From Paracoccaceae bacterium (GTDB lineage Bacteria > Pseudomonadota > Alphaproteobacteria > Rhodobacterales > Rhodobacteraceae), in assembly GCA_014654775.1 (NCBI GenBank), contig JACVZW010000014.1, positions 1 to 64,000 of the forward strand: 64,000 bases of DNA, written 5' to 3'. The translations under genes and the position numbers were made by a program. Shown here in pieces: positions 8,474 through 17,320 of the stretch (its first letter is position 1; each line of letters starts with the position of its first letter). The notes beneath the pieces were generated by a model, which worked only from the letters and a program-made list of their open reading frames with translations, was not told where the DNA came from and did not search any database.

Positions 8474-8818
8474 CTGCCTTTTGCCCACGCCCGGGCAAAC
8501 CCGGCGCGGGATGAATGATCCTCTGGATCGGCGAAAAATCTGGACCGCCAACTCGTCACAGGGCACTTGCCTTGCCCTCTCGGCCCATACCCAAACATCT
8601 GGGGGCCGGACCCGCCGCAGGGTTTCAGGAGGAACATCCGAACCTGTGGCAGGCAAAAGAAAATATAGCACCGGGGTGGGGTGTTGACCTCTGACAGAGG
8701 TCCCTTCGATGAATCAGACTAAGGTCCGATGGATCAACTTCTGCGTGTGGGTTTTGGGGGAAAGGTCCCAAAATCAGCGAAAAAATGGGCATATTGAGAA
8801 GGAAAGGCTGAGTCGACT
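8474..8818. other. Intergenic region upstream of the multicopper oxidase
   Basis: A gap of 345 bases between the oxidase start and the gspE stop (both minus strand). It holds a 17-base dyad (8686-8702) and an AT-richer stretch (8655-8800) that should contain the oxidase promoter. No gene is supported here. Confidence 0.4.
8686..8702. promoter_or_regulatory. Perfect dyad GACCTCTG-A-CAGAGGTC
   Basis: Eight-base arms around a single central base, about 213 bases upstream of the multicopper oxidase start. TTGACC overlaps its left end. It could be an operator for a dimeric regulator. No regulator gene is adjacent, so its partner is unknown. Confidence 0.4.
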
Positions 8819-10237
8819 TCAGTCGAAGGTGACGAGGTCGGCCTCCAATCGGCGGGCAGAGGTGCCCGTGAAGCTGCAGCTGCGGCAGCCCGCGCCGCCG
8901 CATTCGGGGCAATCCGTCAGGGCGAGGCTTTGGGCGAGGACGCCGCGCAGAACGTCACCGACGATGTAGTCGGGAACGCCCAAATCGACGAGGCGGGTGC
9001 GGGCGCCCCGTGCATCGCGGGTGTGAAGGGTGGAGAGGACGAGGCGACCGACCTGTGCCGCACGGCAGGCGATTTCGGCCGTTTCGGGGTCGCGGATTTC
9101 GCCCACCATGATGACGTTCGGGTCATGGCGCAGGATGGACCGCAGGATGCGGGCGAAGGTGAGCCCGATCTCTTCCTGCACCTGCACCTGCTGCACGCCG
9201 GGGAGAGAGTATTCGATCGGGTCCTCCACCGTCACGATCTTGCGCCGGGGTTCGTTCAGATGCGCCAGCGCAGTGTAGAGCGTGGTGGTCTTGCCCGATC
9301 CGGTGGGGCCGGTGACGAGGAAGAGCCCCGAAGGCCGTTCGATGCAGGCGGTGATGCGGGCCACCATCTCGGGCGCGAAGCCGAGCTTGTCCCAGCCGAG
9401 GCGCAGCGATTGCGGGTCAAGCACGCGCAGCACGATGCTTTCGCCATGCTGGGTGGGCAGCGAGGACAAGCGGAAATCGATCCGGCGGCCCGAAAAGGTG
9501 GAGGAAAAGCGCGCATCCTGCGGCAGGCGGCGTTCGGCGACATTGGCGCGCGCCATCACCTTGAGCCGGGCGAAGACGGAGGCCGCCGGGATCGCCGGAT
9601 CGGTGTTCATCGGCACGAGAAGGCCGTTGATGCGCATCCTGACGGCAAGCCCGGCAGGCAGGGATTCGACATGGATGTCGGAGGCCCCGGAGGCGACGGC
9701 CTCGGCCAGCGTTTCGGCGACGAAGCGGATGACGGGGCCATCATCGGCGGCCTCGGTCGGGCCGGTTTCGGCGGTGGCGGTGGCTTCCCCGCCCGCGCCC
9801 GACAGCAGCGCGCGGATGGTGCGGAGCGTGGCGACGCGGGGCGCGACGGCGCGGTCGAGGTGGAAGGCCAGCTCCGACAGCAGCGCCGTATCGGACGGAT
9901 CGGCAAGCAGCACGGGTTGCGGCCCGGTTTCCGCGATCAGCGGCAGGGCAGCGCGGCTGCGCAGGAAGGCCGGGGTGAGTCGGTCGATGGCGGCGGTATC
10001 GACTGCGCCCGCCGACCAGGGATCGGCGACGAAGGGCAGGTTCAGGACAGCGGCAAGGGCAGGGAGGACGGTTTCCTCTTCCGCCAGACCGCGGTCGATC
10101 AGCAGGCGGTGCAGGGGCAGGCCTTCGGCTGCGGCCTGCGCCTGCGCGCGGTCAAGATCGGCGGTGAAGCCCGCGCGCGAGGCAAGATGGCGGGCCAGAT
10201 CGGCATCAAAGGGTGACACTGGCTTGCCCCCGGGCAT
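8819..10237 (-). CDS. gspE: Type II secretion ATPase GspE
   Basis: A 472-residue hexameric cytoplasmic ATPase that powers pseudopilus assembly. The N-terminal N1E/MshEN-type domain (about 1-145) is followed by the RecA-like ATPase with Walker A GPTGSGKT (310-317), the Asp box VEDPIEY (337-343), Walker B around 374-381 (NVIMVGEI) and the His-box LSTLHTRDA (401-409). The zinc element near the C-terminus has C443, C446, C451 and C454 but is compact. The length is typical. Unlike classical gsp operons it is transcribed divergently from gspL, across a 63-base gap at 10238-10300 that must hold both promoters. Confidence 0.93.
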   Translation of the reverse strand: MPGGKPVSPFDADLARHLASRAGFTADLDRAQAQAAAEGLPLHRLLIDRGLAEEETVLPALAAVLNLPFVADPWSAGAVDTAAIDRLTPAFLRSRAALPLIAETGPQPVLLADPSDTALLSELAFHLDRAVAPRVATLRTIRALLSGAGGEATATAETGPTEAADDGPVIRFVAETLAEAVASGASDIHVESLPAGLAVRMRINGLLVPMNTDPAIPAASVFARLKVMARANVAERRLPQDARFSSTFSGRRIDFRLSSLPTQHGESIVLRVLDPQSLRLGWDKLGFAPEMVARITACIERPSGLFLVTGPTGSGKTTTLYTALAHLNEPRRKIVTVEDPIEYSLPGVQQVQVQEEIGLTFARILRSILRHDPNVIMVGEIRDPETAEIACRAAQVGRLVLSTLHTRDARGARTRLVDLGVPDYIVGDVLRGVLAQSLALTDCPECGGAGCRSCSFTGTSARRLEADLVTFD

Positions 10238-10300
10238 TCATTTTCATTAACCTAGCCCAACTGACCGCAGGCGGGTGCGCCTCGTCAATGGGGGTTCTAC

Positions 10301-11242
10301 GTGATCGGACTGCGGGACGGACTGGAGGGCGCGTTGCCCGGTTGGCTGATCCGGGCGGGGTTGCCGCCCCGGACGGTGCGGCGGGTGCGGGTGGCGGCGC
10401 TGCCGTTAGAGCCGTCGGCCAAGGCTGCGCTGGACATCGCCGCGCGCGGCGGGGCGGCGGTGGAGGTGGCGCTGGCCCCCGAACTGTTCCTGAAACGGTC
10501 GGTGCCTTTGCCTGCTGCGGCGCGGCGGGATGCCGCGGGGGCGGTGGCGCTGCAGATGCGCCAATCCATGCCGGGGCAGGCCGAGGGGTTGATCTGGCGG
10601 CATGTGGACGCGCCCGGAGAGGCGGTGGATGTCCATGTCCTGAAAGAAGCGCGGCTGACCGAAGTGCTGCGTGACGCGGGCGTGCCGTTGCGGCGCGTGG
10701 TCATCGACGGGGTGGCGGCGGCGCCCTTGTTCGATGCGCGCTCCACGGTGGACCGGGCCGAGCGGTTCTGGAACCGCGCGGTGCCCATCGCAGTGGCAGG
10801 GGTGCTGGCGGCGGTGCTGGCGGGGCAGGCTTTCGTGCTGTGGCAGGCGGATCGCGCGGTGGCCGAGGGCGAAGCGCGGCTGGCCAGCCTGCGCGACGAG
10901 GCGGCGGCGGCGCGGGCGGCGGCAGAGACGCGCGATGCCGAAGGCGCGGCGCGGCAGGCGGATGCGCAGCGCATGGCGCGGGATGGGCGGCGCATGGCGC
11001 TTTTGTCCGATCTGACCGGGGCGCTGGGGGATGAGGTCTGGGCAACCTCTGTGATGGTGCAGGATGACGTGCTGCGGCTGTCGGGCTTCGTGGATGGCGA
11101 CGTGGCGCAGGTTCTGGCGGCGATCAAGGCGCTGCCTTGGGTGGCAGAGGTCGATCTGGACGGGGCAGTTGGCCTGAGCGAAGGGTCGGCGGAGCGGCGC
11201 TTTCAGGTGATCATCACCCTGCGGGCGGAGGATGCGGCATGA
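10301..11242 (+). CDS. gspL: GspL-like inner-membrane assembly protein
   Basis: A 313-residue bitopic protein expected to recruit GspE to the membrane. It has an N-terminal cytoplasmic region (1-160), a membrane helix (about 161-181), an Ala/Glu/Arg-rich coiled coil (about 182-235) and a C-terminal PilN/ferredoxin-like periplasmic domain (about 240-310). It is shorter than enterobacterial GspL (about 400), consistent with a reduced actin-like domain. The GTG start at 10301 is used because it follows GGGGGT with 6-base spacing and no in-frame ATG is suitable. The stop overlaps the next start in ATGA. Confidence 0.78.
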   Translation: MIGLRDGLEGALPGWLIRAGLPPRTVRRVRVAALPLEPSAKAALDIAARGGAAVEVALAPELFLKRSVPLPAAARRDAAGAVALQMRQSMPGQAEGLIWRHVDAPGEAVDVHVLKEARLTEVLRDAGVPLRRVVIDGVAAAPLFDARSTVDRAERFWNRAVPIAVAGVLAAVLAGQAFVLWQADRAVAEGEARLASLRDEAAAARAAAETRDAEGAARQADAQRMARDGRRMALLSDLTGALGDEVWATSVMVQDDVLRLSGFVDGDVAQVLAAIKALPWVAEVDLDGAVGLSEGSAERRFQVIITLRAEDAA

Positions 11243-11763
11243 GCGGGGTTCTGGGTCTGCCCGCTGCCGTTCTGGGCCTTGGCGCCGTGGCTGGGCTGTT
11301 CTGGCTGGCGACCACGCCGATGCAGGAGGCCATCGACGCGCGGCAGGCGCAACTCTCCGCAATCGCCGAGGAAGAGGTCGGCCTGCACCAGAGAATCGCG
11401 GATTTCGGGTCGGGCATGGCCGTGCCGGACCTGCCCGCGACGGCCCTTCTGGCCGGACCTACGGCCACCGAGGCGGGGCTGGCCCTGCAGGAAAAGCTTG
11501 CGGCCTTGGCCGAGCGGGAGGGTGTGCTGCTGCTGGCGCTGTCCGAAGGGGCACCGCCCGAAGGCGTGACCCATCCCACGGTGGCGGTCGAGGCGCAGGG
11601 CGAAGGCAGCTTTGCCGAAGTGGCCGCGCTGTTGGCTGCGCTGGAAGCCGAAACGCCGCCGCTTGGGCTGCGCGAAGTGGTGATCCGGCCCGTGGTGGAA
11701 GGGCAGCAGCGGGTGACGCTGCGCCTGATCGTCTGGGCCTTCATGGGCGGGGAGGCGGGATGA
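11239..11763 (+). CDS. gspM: GspM-like protein
   Basis: A 174-residue bitopic inner-membrane protein of the secretion platform. An N-terminal membrane helix (about 5-24, LPAAVLGLGAVAGLFWLA) is followed by a short helical linker (28-55) and an alpha/beta periplasmic domain of the PilO/GspM kind (about 85-170). GspM partners GspL. ATG 11239 overlaps the gspL stop by four bases, so translation is probably coupled. The assignment rests mainly on position, topology and size, because this family diverges strongly in sequence. Confidence 0.72.
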   Translation: MSGVLGLPAAVLGLGAVAGLFWLATTPMQEAIDARQAQLSAIAEEEVGLHQRIADFGSGMAVPDLPATALLAGPTATEAGLALQEKLAALAEREGVLLLALSEGAPPEGVTHPTVAVEAQGEGSFAEVAALLAALEAETPPLGLREVVIRPVVEGQQRVTLRLIVWAFMGGEAG

Positions 11764-12239
11764 TGCGCTGGTGGCCGCCGCTTTTGCATCTTCTGCTGCT
11801 GGCGCTGATCCTGCCCTTGGGCTGGCAGCGGCTGGAGGACCTGCGCGCCGGTCCGGAAATCGCGCCTGCCGGAGAGGTGACAGCGGCCCCGGCTGCCGCG
11901 CAGGACTTGGCCGCGCTGCTGGCGGCGGGCGAGGCTGTGGCCCCGGCGGCGCTGTTGGCGCGGCCGCTTTTCGCGCCCGGGCGGCAGGGAGAGGCGGCAC
12001 AGGCCCCCGTATCCCCGGCAAATGAAGAGGCGACCCGGGCAGAGGTTCCGCGTATGGTAGGATATGTGAATGATGGGACCAAACCGCGCGCCATCCTTGC
12101 CACCGAGTCCGGGGGACAAGAGGCGATCGTGCGGGAAGGTGATGAATTCATTGGCTTTACCGTGTTGCAGGTGCAGCCCGATTCGGTTGTCCTGCGGGGC
12201 GACGGGAAAGAAATAACTGTTAAAATGTTCCCCCAATAG
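11760..12239 (+). CDS. gspC: GspC-like protein
   Basis: A 159-residue bitopic protein linking the inner-membrane platform to the secretin. It has a membrane helix (about 7-21), an Ala/Pro-rich linker (25-90) and a C-terminal HR-type beta domain (about 97-159) with the pattern GYVNDGTKPRAIL...VREGDEF. There is no PDZ domain after it, so it is of the short GspC/PilP type. It overlaps gspM by four bases. The neighbour gspD encodes the expected partner. Confidence 0.75.
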   Translation: MMRWWPPLLHLLLLALILPLGWQRLEDLRAGPEIAPAGEVTAAPAAAQDLAALLAAGEAVAPAALLARPLFAPGRQGEAAQAPVSPANEEATRAEVPRMVGYVNDGTKPRAILATESGGQEAIVREGDEFIGFTVLQVQPDSVVLRGDGKEITVKMFPQ

Positions 12240-12272
12240 CTAATCGGGAACAGGGATTCGGGGTTGTCTGCC

Positions 12273-14276
12273 ATGCCCTTCCGGGGAATTGCCATCGTTC
12301 TATGCGCCTCTCTGGCGCTGCTTGCGGCTTGCGTCGAAACCGACCGCGGGCGCAGTGCGGGTGCCTTTGGCCCGGACGGCGCACGGTCGTCTGGCGGTGC
12401 CTCAAGCGGATCGAGCTTTGGTCTGGCCGATGGCGGCGACCGGGTGGCGACGCAGCGCGGATCGGACGTATTCTTCGACACCGATGCGATGGTCGACAGC
12501 GCCGCGCGGGCCGAGATCACGGCGACGGGCGGCGGCAATGTGCAGATCAGCCTTGTGAATGCCTCCATCGCGGCGGCGGCGCAGGCGGTTCTGGCCGATA
12601 CGCTGGGCCTGCGCTACGTGATCGAGGATGGGTTGCAGGGGCGGATCACCGTCCAGACCACCAGCCCCGTGCCGCGTGATGTGCTGCTGGACCTGTTCGA
12701 GGCGGCGCTGAATTCCAACGGCGCGCGGATGCAGAAAGCGGGCGACACGGTGCAGATCGTGGCGGGCGTGTCGGGCAGTTCCAGCTTCCGCCTTGCCGGG
12801 CAGGGCGGGCGCGGCGGATCGTCGATCATCGTGGCGCCGCTGCAATACGTGTCTGCCTCGGAAATGCTGAACCTGCTGAAGCCGCAGATCGATCAGGGGC
12901 TGAACGTGGTGCCGGATTCGCGGCGCAACATCCTGCTTTTGTCTGGGCCTGCAGAAGTGACGGAAAGCGCGCTGGATGCGCTGAACATTTTCGACGTGGA
13001 TGTGCTGTCGGGGAAATCGGTCGCCTTGGTGCGGCTGACCTCGGGCGAGCCGGAGGCAGTAGTGGAACAGGCGCAAGCCTTGTTCGAGACGCAGGAAGGC
13101 GGCGCGCTGCGCGGCGTGGTGGAGTTTGTGCCGAATGAACGGCTTGGCTCCGTCCTCGTGATCTCGTCGCGGGCGGCCTATCTGGACCGCGCCGTGGGCT
13201 GGATCCGTGAGTTGGACAAGCCCGGGCCGGGGGCGGGGATGTATCTGGCCACCTACAACCTGCAAAACCGCAGCGCGGTGGAAGTGGCCCCCATCCTTGC
13301 CGGGCTTCTGGGCGCGGGCGAGGTGGCCGAGGGCGAAGAGGCGCTGGCGGGATCGGGGGACGGCACGCGTGTGGCGGCGGATGATGCGCGCAATGCGCTG
13401 GTGGTGCGTGCGCCACGCGCCCAGCATGCCGAGATCGAAGGTCTCTTGCGCGAATTGGACAGCCCGGCGCGGCAGGTGCTGCTGGAGGCGACGATTGCCG
13501 AGGTGACGCTGAACGACCGGCTGGATATCGGGACGCGCTGGTTCTTTGAGAACGGCAATTTCGACTTCCGGTCGTCGGATCAGGCAGGCGCGATCGTGGG
13601 CAACGACACGGGCTTTACCGCCGTGTTCGGGTCCAACAGCGCGAATGTGGCGCTTTCGGCGCTGGCGGCGGTGACGGATGTGAAGGTGATCTCTGCCCCC
13701 ACACTCATGGTCATCGACAACAAGGAAGGCGTACTGCAGATCGGCGATCAGGTGCCGATCGTCACCTCGCAATCGCAGGACCAGACAGCCGACGCGCCGA
13801 TCCTGACGCAGGTGGAATATCGCGACACGGGCATCATCTTGCGGGTGCGGCCTCGTATCGGCAATGGCGGGCGCGTGACCTTGGACATCAGTCAAGAAGT
13901 CAGCGATGTGGCCGAGACGGACACGTCGGGCATCGACAGCCCGACGATCCGGCAGCGGAAGGTGCAGACCTCGGTCGCCTTGACCGACGGGCAGACGCTG
14001 GCGCTTGGCGGGTTGGTGCAGGAATCCGACAATCTGACGCGGTCGGAAGTGCCGGGACTGGGCCGGGTGCCGGTCGTTGGCAACCTGTTCCGCAGCAAGG
14101 ACAGCCGCCGGGGGCGGACCGAACTGTTGATCCTGATCCGGCCGCGCGTGATCCTGAGCGACGGGGATGCGAATTCGGCCACGGCCTATTGGCGGACAAA
14201 GCTGTCGGGGGCAAATTCCACGCTGGAATCGGGGCTTGGCCGCCCGCGCCACACGATCACCGACGTTATCGAGTGA
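12273..14276 (+). CDS. gspD: Type II secretion secretin GspD (lipoprotein)
   Basis: A 667-residue outer-membrane channel subunit. A lipoprotein signal ends LLAAC, with the acylated cysteine at residue 20, so the secretin probably reaches the outer membrane without a separate pilotin. The N0 domain (about 85-160) and repeated N1-N3 domains (about 185-435) precede the secretin core, whose signature includes QIGDQVPIVTS, VALTDGQTLALGGL and VPVVGNLFRS. The C-terminal S-domain tail is short. A TTG at 12264 would add three residues; ATG 12273 is preferred. It lies 33 bases after gspC and 10 bases before gspF. Confidence 0.93.
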   Translation: MPFRGIAIVLCASLALLAACVETDRGRSAGAFGPDGARSSGGASSGSSFGLADGGDRVATQRGSDVFFDTDAMVDSAARAEITATGGGNVQISLVNASIAAAAQAVLADTLGLRYVIEDGLQGRITVQTTSPVPRDVLLDLFEAALNSNGARMQKAGDTVQIVAGVSGSSSFRLAGQGGRGGSSIIVAPLQYVSASEMLNLLKPQIDQGLNVVPDSRRNILLLSGPAEVTESALDALNIFDVDVLSGKSVALVRLTSGEPEAVVEQAQALFETQEGGALRGVVEFVPNERLGSVLVISSRAAYLDRAVGWIRELDKPGPGAGMYLATYNLQNRSAVEVAPILAGLLGAGEVAEGEEALAGSGDGTRVAADDARNALVVRAPRAQHAEIEGLLRELDSPARQVLLEATIAEVTLNDRLDIGTRWFFENGNFDFRSSDQAGAIVGNDTGFTAVFGSNSANVALSALAAVTDVKVISAPTLMVIDNKEGVLQIGDQVPIVTSQSQDQTADAPILTQVEYRDTGIILRVRPRIGNGGRVTLDISQEVSDVAETDTSGIDSPTIRQRKVQTSVALTDGQTLALGGLVQESDNLTRSEVPGLGRVPVVGNLFRSKDSRRGRTELLILIRPRVILSDGDANSATAYWRTKLSGANSTLESGLGRPRHTITDVIE

Positions 14277-14286
14277 CGCTGGGGCC

Positions 14287-15495
14287 ATGCCCACCTATTC
14301 CTACAGGGCTTACGGCGCGCGTGGCACGGTCGAGACCGGGTCGCTGGACAGCCCGTCAGAGGCAGCGGCCTATCAGACGCTGAAGGCGCTGGGTCTCACC
14401 GTGGTCGAGCTGCGCGAGGGTGCGGCGGTGGCGGCGCTGCCGTGGTGGCGGCGCGACATTTCCCTTGGCGACGGGCGGTTGCCGCTGGCCGATCAGGCGG
14501 CGCTGGCCGAGCAGATGGCCACGATGCTGCGCGTGCGGCTGCCCGTGCTGGAAATGCTGCGAATTCTGGCGCAGGGCACGGCGCGGGCCGAGACTCGGGA
14601 AAAGCTGGAACGCACGGCGCGGCTGGTGGCGGAAGGCATGCCTTTGGCGCAGGCCTTCGCGCAGGCCGGGCCGAAGGTGGCACCGGTTTTCCTGTCGCTT
14701 TTGCGGGCAGGCGCCCTGTCGGATGCGCTGCCCGAGCAGCTGACCGATCTCGCCCGCCTGTTGCGGTTGCAAGAGCAGTTGCGCGGGCAGGTGGCGACGG
14801 CGCTGCTTTACCCCGCGATCCTTGTGGCGGCGGCGGTGGCGGTGATTCTGATCGTGGCGCTGACGCTGGCCCCGGCGCTGGCCCCACTGTTTCAGGGCGA
14901 AGGGCGAGAGATGCCGGGGTCGCTGGCCTTTTTCCTTGGCCTTGGCAATCTGATCCGGGGCTGGTTGTGGCTGATCCTGCCGGGGCTTTTGGCGCTGGGT
15001 TTGGCGGCCGTGTTGGGTTTGCGCGCGGGCTGGGGGCGGGTGGCGTTCCGGCTGCCGCTGTTCGGGCCGCTGATGCGGGATGCGGCGCTGCTGGCGCTGG
15101 TGCGGTCGCTCGCGCTGATGCTCAAGGCCGGGCGGCCCTTGGCCGAGGCGTTGCGCGGGATGGTGGACGCCGATCCGGCAGGCCCCTTCGCCCCCGATCT
15201 GCGCGCGGCTGTCGCGGCGCTGGAAGGCGGCGGGCGCGCGCATGCGGCGCTGGCCGAAGGGGGGCGGCTGCCGCCCTTGGTGCGCGAGTTGTTCCGGGTT
15301 GGGGAAGAGGCGAATGCGCTGGTCCCCGTGCTGGAGGCGCTGGCGCAATCGGTGCAAGGGCAGATGGACCAATCCACGCAGCGCCTGCTGCGGCTGCTGA
15401 CGCCGATCCTGACGCTGATCATCGGGGGGGCGGTCGGGGCGCTGGTCTATTCCATCATGGGGGCGGTGCTGTCGATCAATGACCTTGCCTTCTAA
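14287..15495 (+). CDS. gspF: Type II secretion inner-membrane platform protein GspF
   Basis: A 402-residue polytopic protein with the family start MPTYSYRAYGARG, a duplicated T2SSF domain (about 70-192 and 270-395) and three hydrophobic helices near 178-200, 218-245 and 370-395. It forms the inner-membrane core that converts GspE motion into pseudopilus growth. The length is the family standard. The start is taken at 14287 because it gives the conserved N-terminus; a longer frame reads into gspD. Its 3' end overlaps gspI by 17 bases. Confidence 0.92.
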   Translation: MPTYSYRAYGARGTVETGSLDSPSEAAAYQTLKALGLTVVELREGAAVAALPWWRRDISLGDGRLPLADQAALAEQMATMLRVRLPVLEMLRILAQGTARAETREKLERTARLVAEGMPLAQAFAQAGPKVAPVFLSLLRAGALSDALPEQLTDLARLLRLQEQLRGQVATALLYPAILVAAAVAVILIVALTLAPALAPLFQGEGREMPGSLAFFLGLGNLIRGWLWLILPGLLALGLAAVLGLRAGWGRVAFRLPLFGPLMRDAALLALVRSLALMLKAGRPLAEALRGMVDADPAGPFAPDLRAAVAALEGGGRAHAALAEGGRLPPLVRELFRVGEEANALVPVLEALAQSVQGQMDQSTQRLLRLLTPILTLIIGGAVGALVYSIMGAVLSINDLAF

Positions 15496-15841
15496 GCATC
15501 GGCGGCGGCGGGGGTTCAGCCTGCTGGAGGCGATGATCGCCATGGCGATCCTTGCGCTGGTCTTGGGGGCGGCCCTGTCGGGCGTCGGCTTCACCGTAGG
15601 CCGGGTGGCCGAGCGGGCCGAGGCGGCATGGGCCGCGGAACTGGCGCGATCGGTGCTGGACGATTATGCCGCGACCCGGGATGCAGGGCTGGCCGAGGGC
15701 GCGACGGGCGACTGGCGCTGGACGTTGACCGTGCGGCCCGTCGGCGGCGGTCTGGTCGAGGCAGAGGCGGTCGCTTGGCGCGCGGGCGGGCCAGAGCGCG
15801 AGGTGCGGCTTGCGGTCCTGCTGCCGGAGGCGGGGCCATGA
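15479..15841 (+). CDS. gspI: Minor pseudopilin, GspI-like
   Basis: A 120-residue type IV pilin-like protein. A basic leader MTLPSKHRRRRG is cleaved before FSLLEAMIAMAIL (predicted cleavage G12/F13), with the conserved Glu at mature position 5. The hydrophobic helix spans about 13-38 and a short C-terminal domain follows. Position between gspF and gspJ and size match GspI. It would be processed by the prepilin peptidase encoded at 16769. Overlap with gspF and with gspJ implies translational coupling. Confidence 0.82.
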   Translation: MTLPSKHRRRRGFSLLEAMIAMAILALVLGAALSGVGFTVGRVAERAEAAWAAELARSVLDDYAATRDAGLAEGATGDWRWTLTVRPVGGGLVEAEAVAWRAGGPEREVRLAVLLPEAGP

Positions 15842-16395
15842 GGCGGAATGCCCGCGCAGGCGTGACCCTGCTGGAAATGCTGATCGCCCTGTGGGTGATG
15901 GCAGCGGCGGCGGTGATCCTGTCGTCCTCGCTGGGCCTGACGGGCCGCGCCTTGCAGCGGGTGGGATCAGAGGCGGCGGATGTCAATGCGCTGGCCGCAC
16001 GGGCCGTGCTGCGGCGCTGGCTGGAGGAGATGCCGGTTGCAGCGCGGCTTTCGGGCGACGCCACGGGGATGGAGTTCGGCGCGCTGATCGACGCGCCGCC
16101 CCTGACGGCAGCACGGGTAGAGCGGGTGCGGCTGGCGATCGACGGCGCCGCGCTGCGGGCGGTTGCGGGTGACGGCGCGGTGGTGGCGGAATTGTCAGCG
16201 GATGGCGTGCTGGTGGGCATCCGCTATTTCGGTGACGGTGCTTGGCGCGATGATTGGGCGGGCACAGCACTGCCCGATGCGATACGGATCGAGTATTTGG
16301 ATCGGGGACGCGTGGTGCCGCCGCTGACGGTGATCCCCGCGCGGCGGGCGCGTCAGAGCGAAATGTCGCTGTCTTCGCCCGTCCCGCCCGGCTGA
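15838..16395 (+). CDS. gspJ: Minor pseudopilin, GspJ-like
   Basis: A 185-residue pseudopilin with the leader MRRNARAG cleaved before VTLLEMLIALWVMAAAAVIL and Glu at mature position 5. The larger C-terminal beta domain (about 45-185) fits GspJ, which forms the pseudopilus tip with GspI and GspK. ATG 15838 overlaps the gspI stop. Its last 43 bases overlap the 3' end of gspG on the opposite strand, so part of the C-terminus is encoded antisense to the gspG tail. Confidence 0.82.
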   Translation: MRRNARAGVTLLEMLIALWVMAAAAVILSSSLGLTGRALQRVGSEAADVNALAARAVLRRWLEEMPVAARLSGDATGMEFGALIDAPPLTAARVERVRLAIDGAALRAVAGDGAVVAELSADGVLVGIRYFGDGAWRDDWAGTALPDAIRIEYLDRGRVVPPLTVIPARRARQSEMSLSSPVPPG

Positions 16396-16772
16396 CCGTC
16401 GCGGCCAAGGGTGGACAACCCGAAGGGACCAGAGGCGCCCGGCGCGGTATAGGTGAAGGGATTGCCCCACGGATCGGTTAGATCGGTTTCACCGTCCAGA
16501 TAGGGGCCTTTCCAGTTCGCCACGCCTTCGGGCGCGGCAAGGAGGGCGGCCAGACCTTCGCCTTCGGTCGGGTAACGGCCGGTGTCGATGTAGAAAAGCT
16601 GCACCGCGCCCTTGAGGTTGGCCATCGCCACCTCGGCCGCCTGCGACTTCGCGCGCCCAAAGCTTTCCATCAGCCGCGGCGCGCCGAAGCCCACGATCAG
16701 GGCGATGACCGCCAGCACGATCATCACTTCCAAAAGCGTAACGCCGGATTGCGGATTGCGGCTGCGGGTCAT
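16353..16772 (-). CDS. gspG: Major pseudopilin GspG
   Basis: A 139-residue major subunit of the pseudopilus. The leader MTRSRNPQSG is cleaved before VTLLEVMIVLAVIALIVGFGAP with Glu at mature position 5. The C-terminal domain has the GspG features TGRYPTEGEGL, WKGPYLD and DPWGNPF, the last near the calcium-binding loop of known GspG proteins. Its start ATG overlaps the stop of the prepilin peptidase gene in ATGA, so the two form one unit on the minus strand, opposite to the rest of the pseudopilin genes. Confidence 0.93.
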   Translation of the reverse strand: MTRSRNPQSGVTLLEVMIVLAVIALIVGFGAPRLMESFGRAKSQAAEVAMANLKGAVQLFYIDTGRYPTEGEGLAALLAAPEGVANWKGPYLDGETDLTDPWGNPFTYTAPGASGPFGLSTLGRDGQPGGTGEDSDISL

Positions 16773-17320
16773 GGGAGGGCGGGTCCGGAGAGAGGGAAGT
16801 TCACAAGTATGAACAAGGCATAAGCGAGGAAGGGGCCGAAGGCGATACCCCTTGCGGCCTTTTCGCGCCGACGTGACAGGAGGAGGGCGAGAATGCCCCC
16901 GCTGGCGGCAAGGAAAAGCATCGCCCAGACGGCACCGGGACCAAGGCAGAGCGTGGCCGCGCCAATGAGTTTGGCATCGCCAATGCCGAGCGCTTCGATC
17001 CCTTTTCTGCGGAAATAGAGACTGCCAGCACCCCAGAACAGGGCAGTGAGGGCAGTCGCGCCGAGGATGGTCATAAGAAAGGGTGTTGTAAGGCCATAGA
17101 GATGCCACTGGAAAACCGCCCCGGCGAGGGCGATAGTCGCGGTGGCGAGGTCGGGGATTTCGTGACGGCCAAGGTCGGTGATCGACAGCCAGATCAGCGG
17201 CGCGGCAAGGGCGGCGGCGAGGATCAGGCGGTCGGTCGGGGTTGTGGTCAGGGCAAGGCCGAAGGTCGCCAGATAGGTGGCGGCAAGGGCAAGGGGCAAG
17301 AGGATGCGCGTGTCGGTCAT
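16769..17320 (-). CDS. gspO: Prepilin peptidase (A24 family)
   Basis: A 183-residue polytopic aspartyl protease with about six hydrophobic helices. The catalytic aspartates lie in ITDLGRHEIPD (D49) and in the GxGD motif GIGDAKLIG (D115). It lacks the N-terminal zinc/methyltransferase region of full GspO/PilD (about 270 residues), so it resembles the short CpaA/TadV form and N-methylation of pseudopilins may be absent. It heads the two-gene gspO-gspG unit. Its ATG shares bases with the start of gspK on the other strand (see findings). Confidence 0.85.
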   Translation of the reverse strand: MTDTRILLPLALAATYLATFGLALTTTPTDRLILAAALAAPLIWLSITDLGRHEIPDLATATIALAGAVFQWHLYGLTTPFLMTILGATALTALFWGAGSLYFRRKGIEALGIGDAKLIGAATLCLGPGAVWAMLFLAASGGILALLLSRRREKAARGIAFGPFLAYALFILVNFPLSGPALP

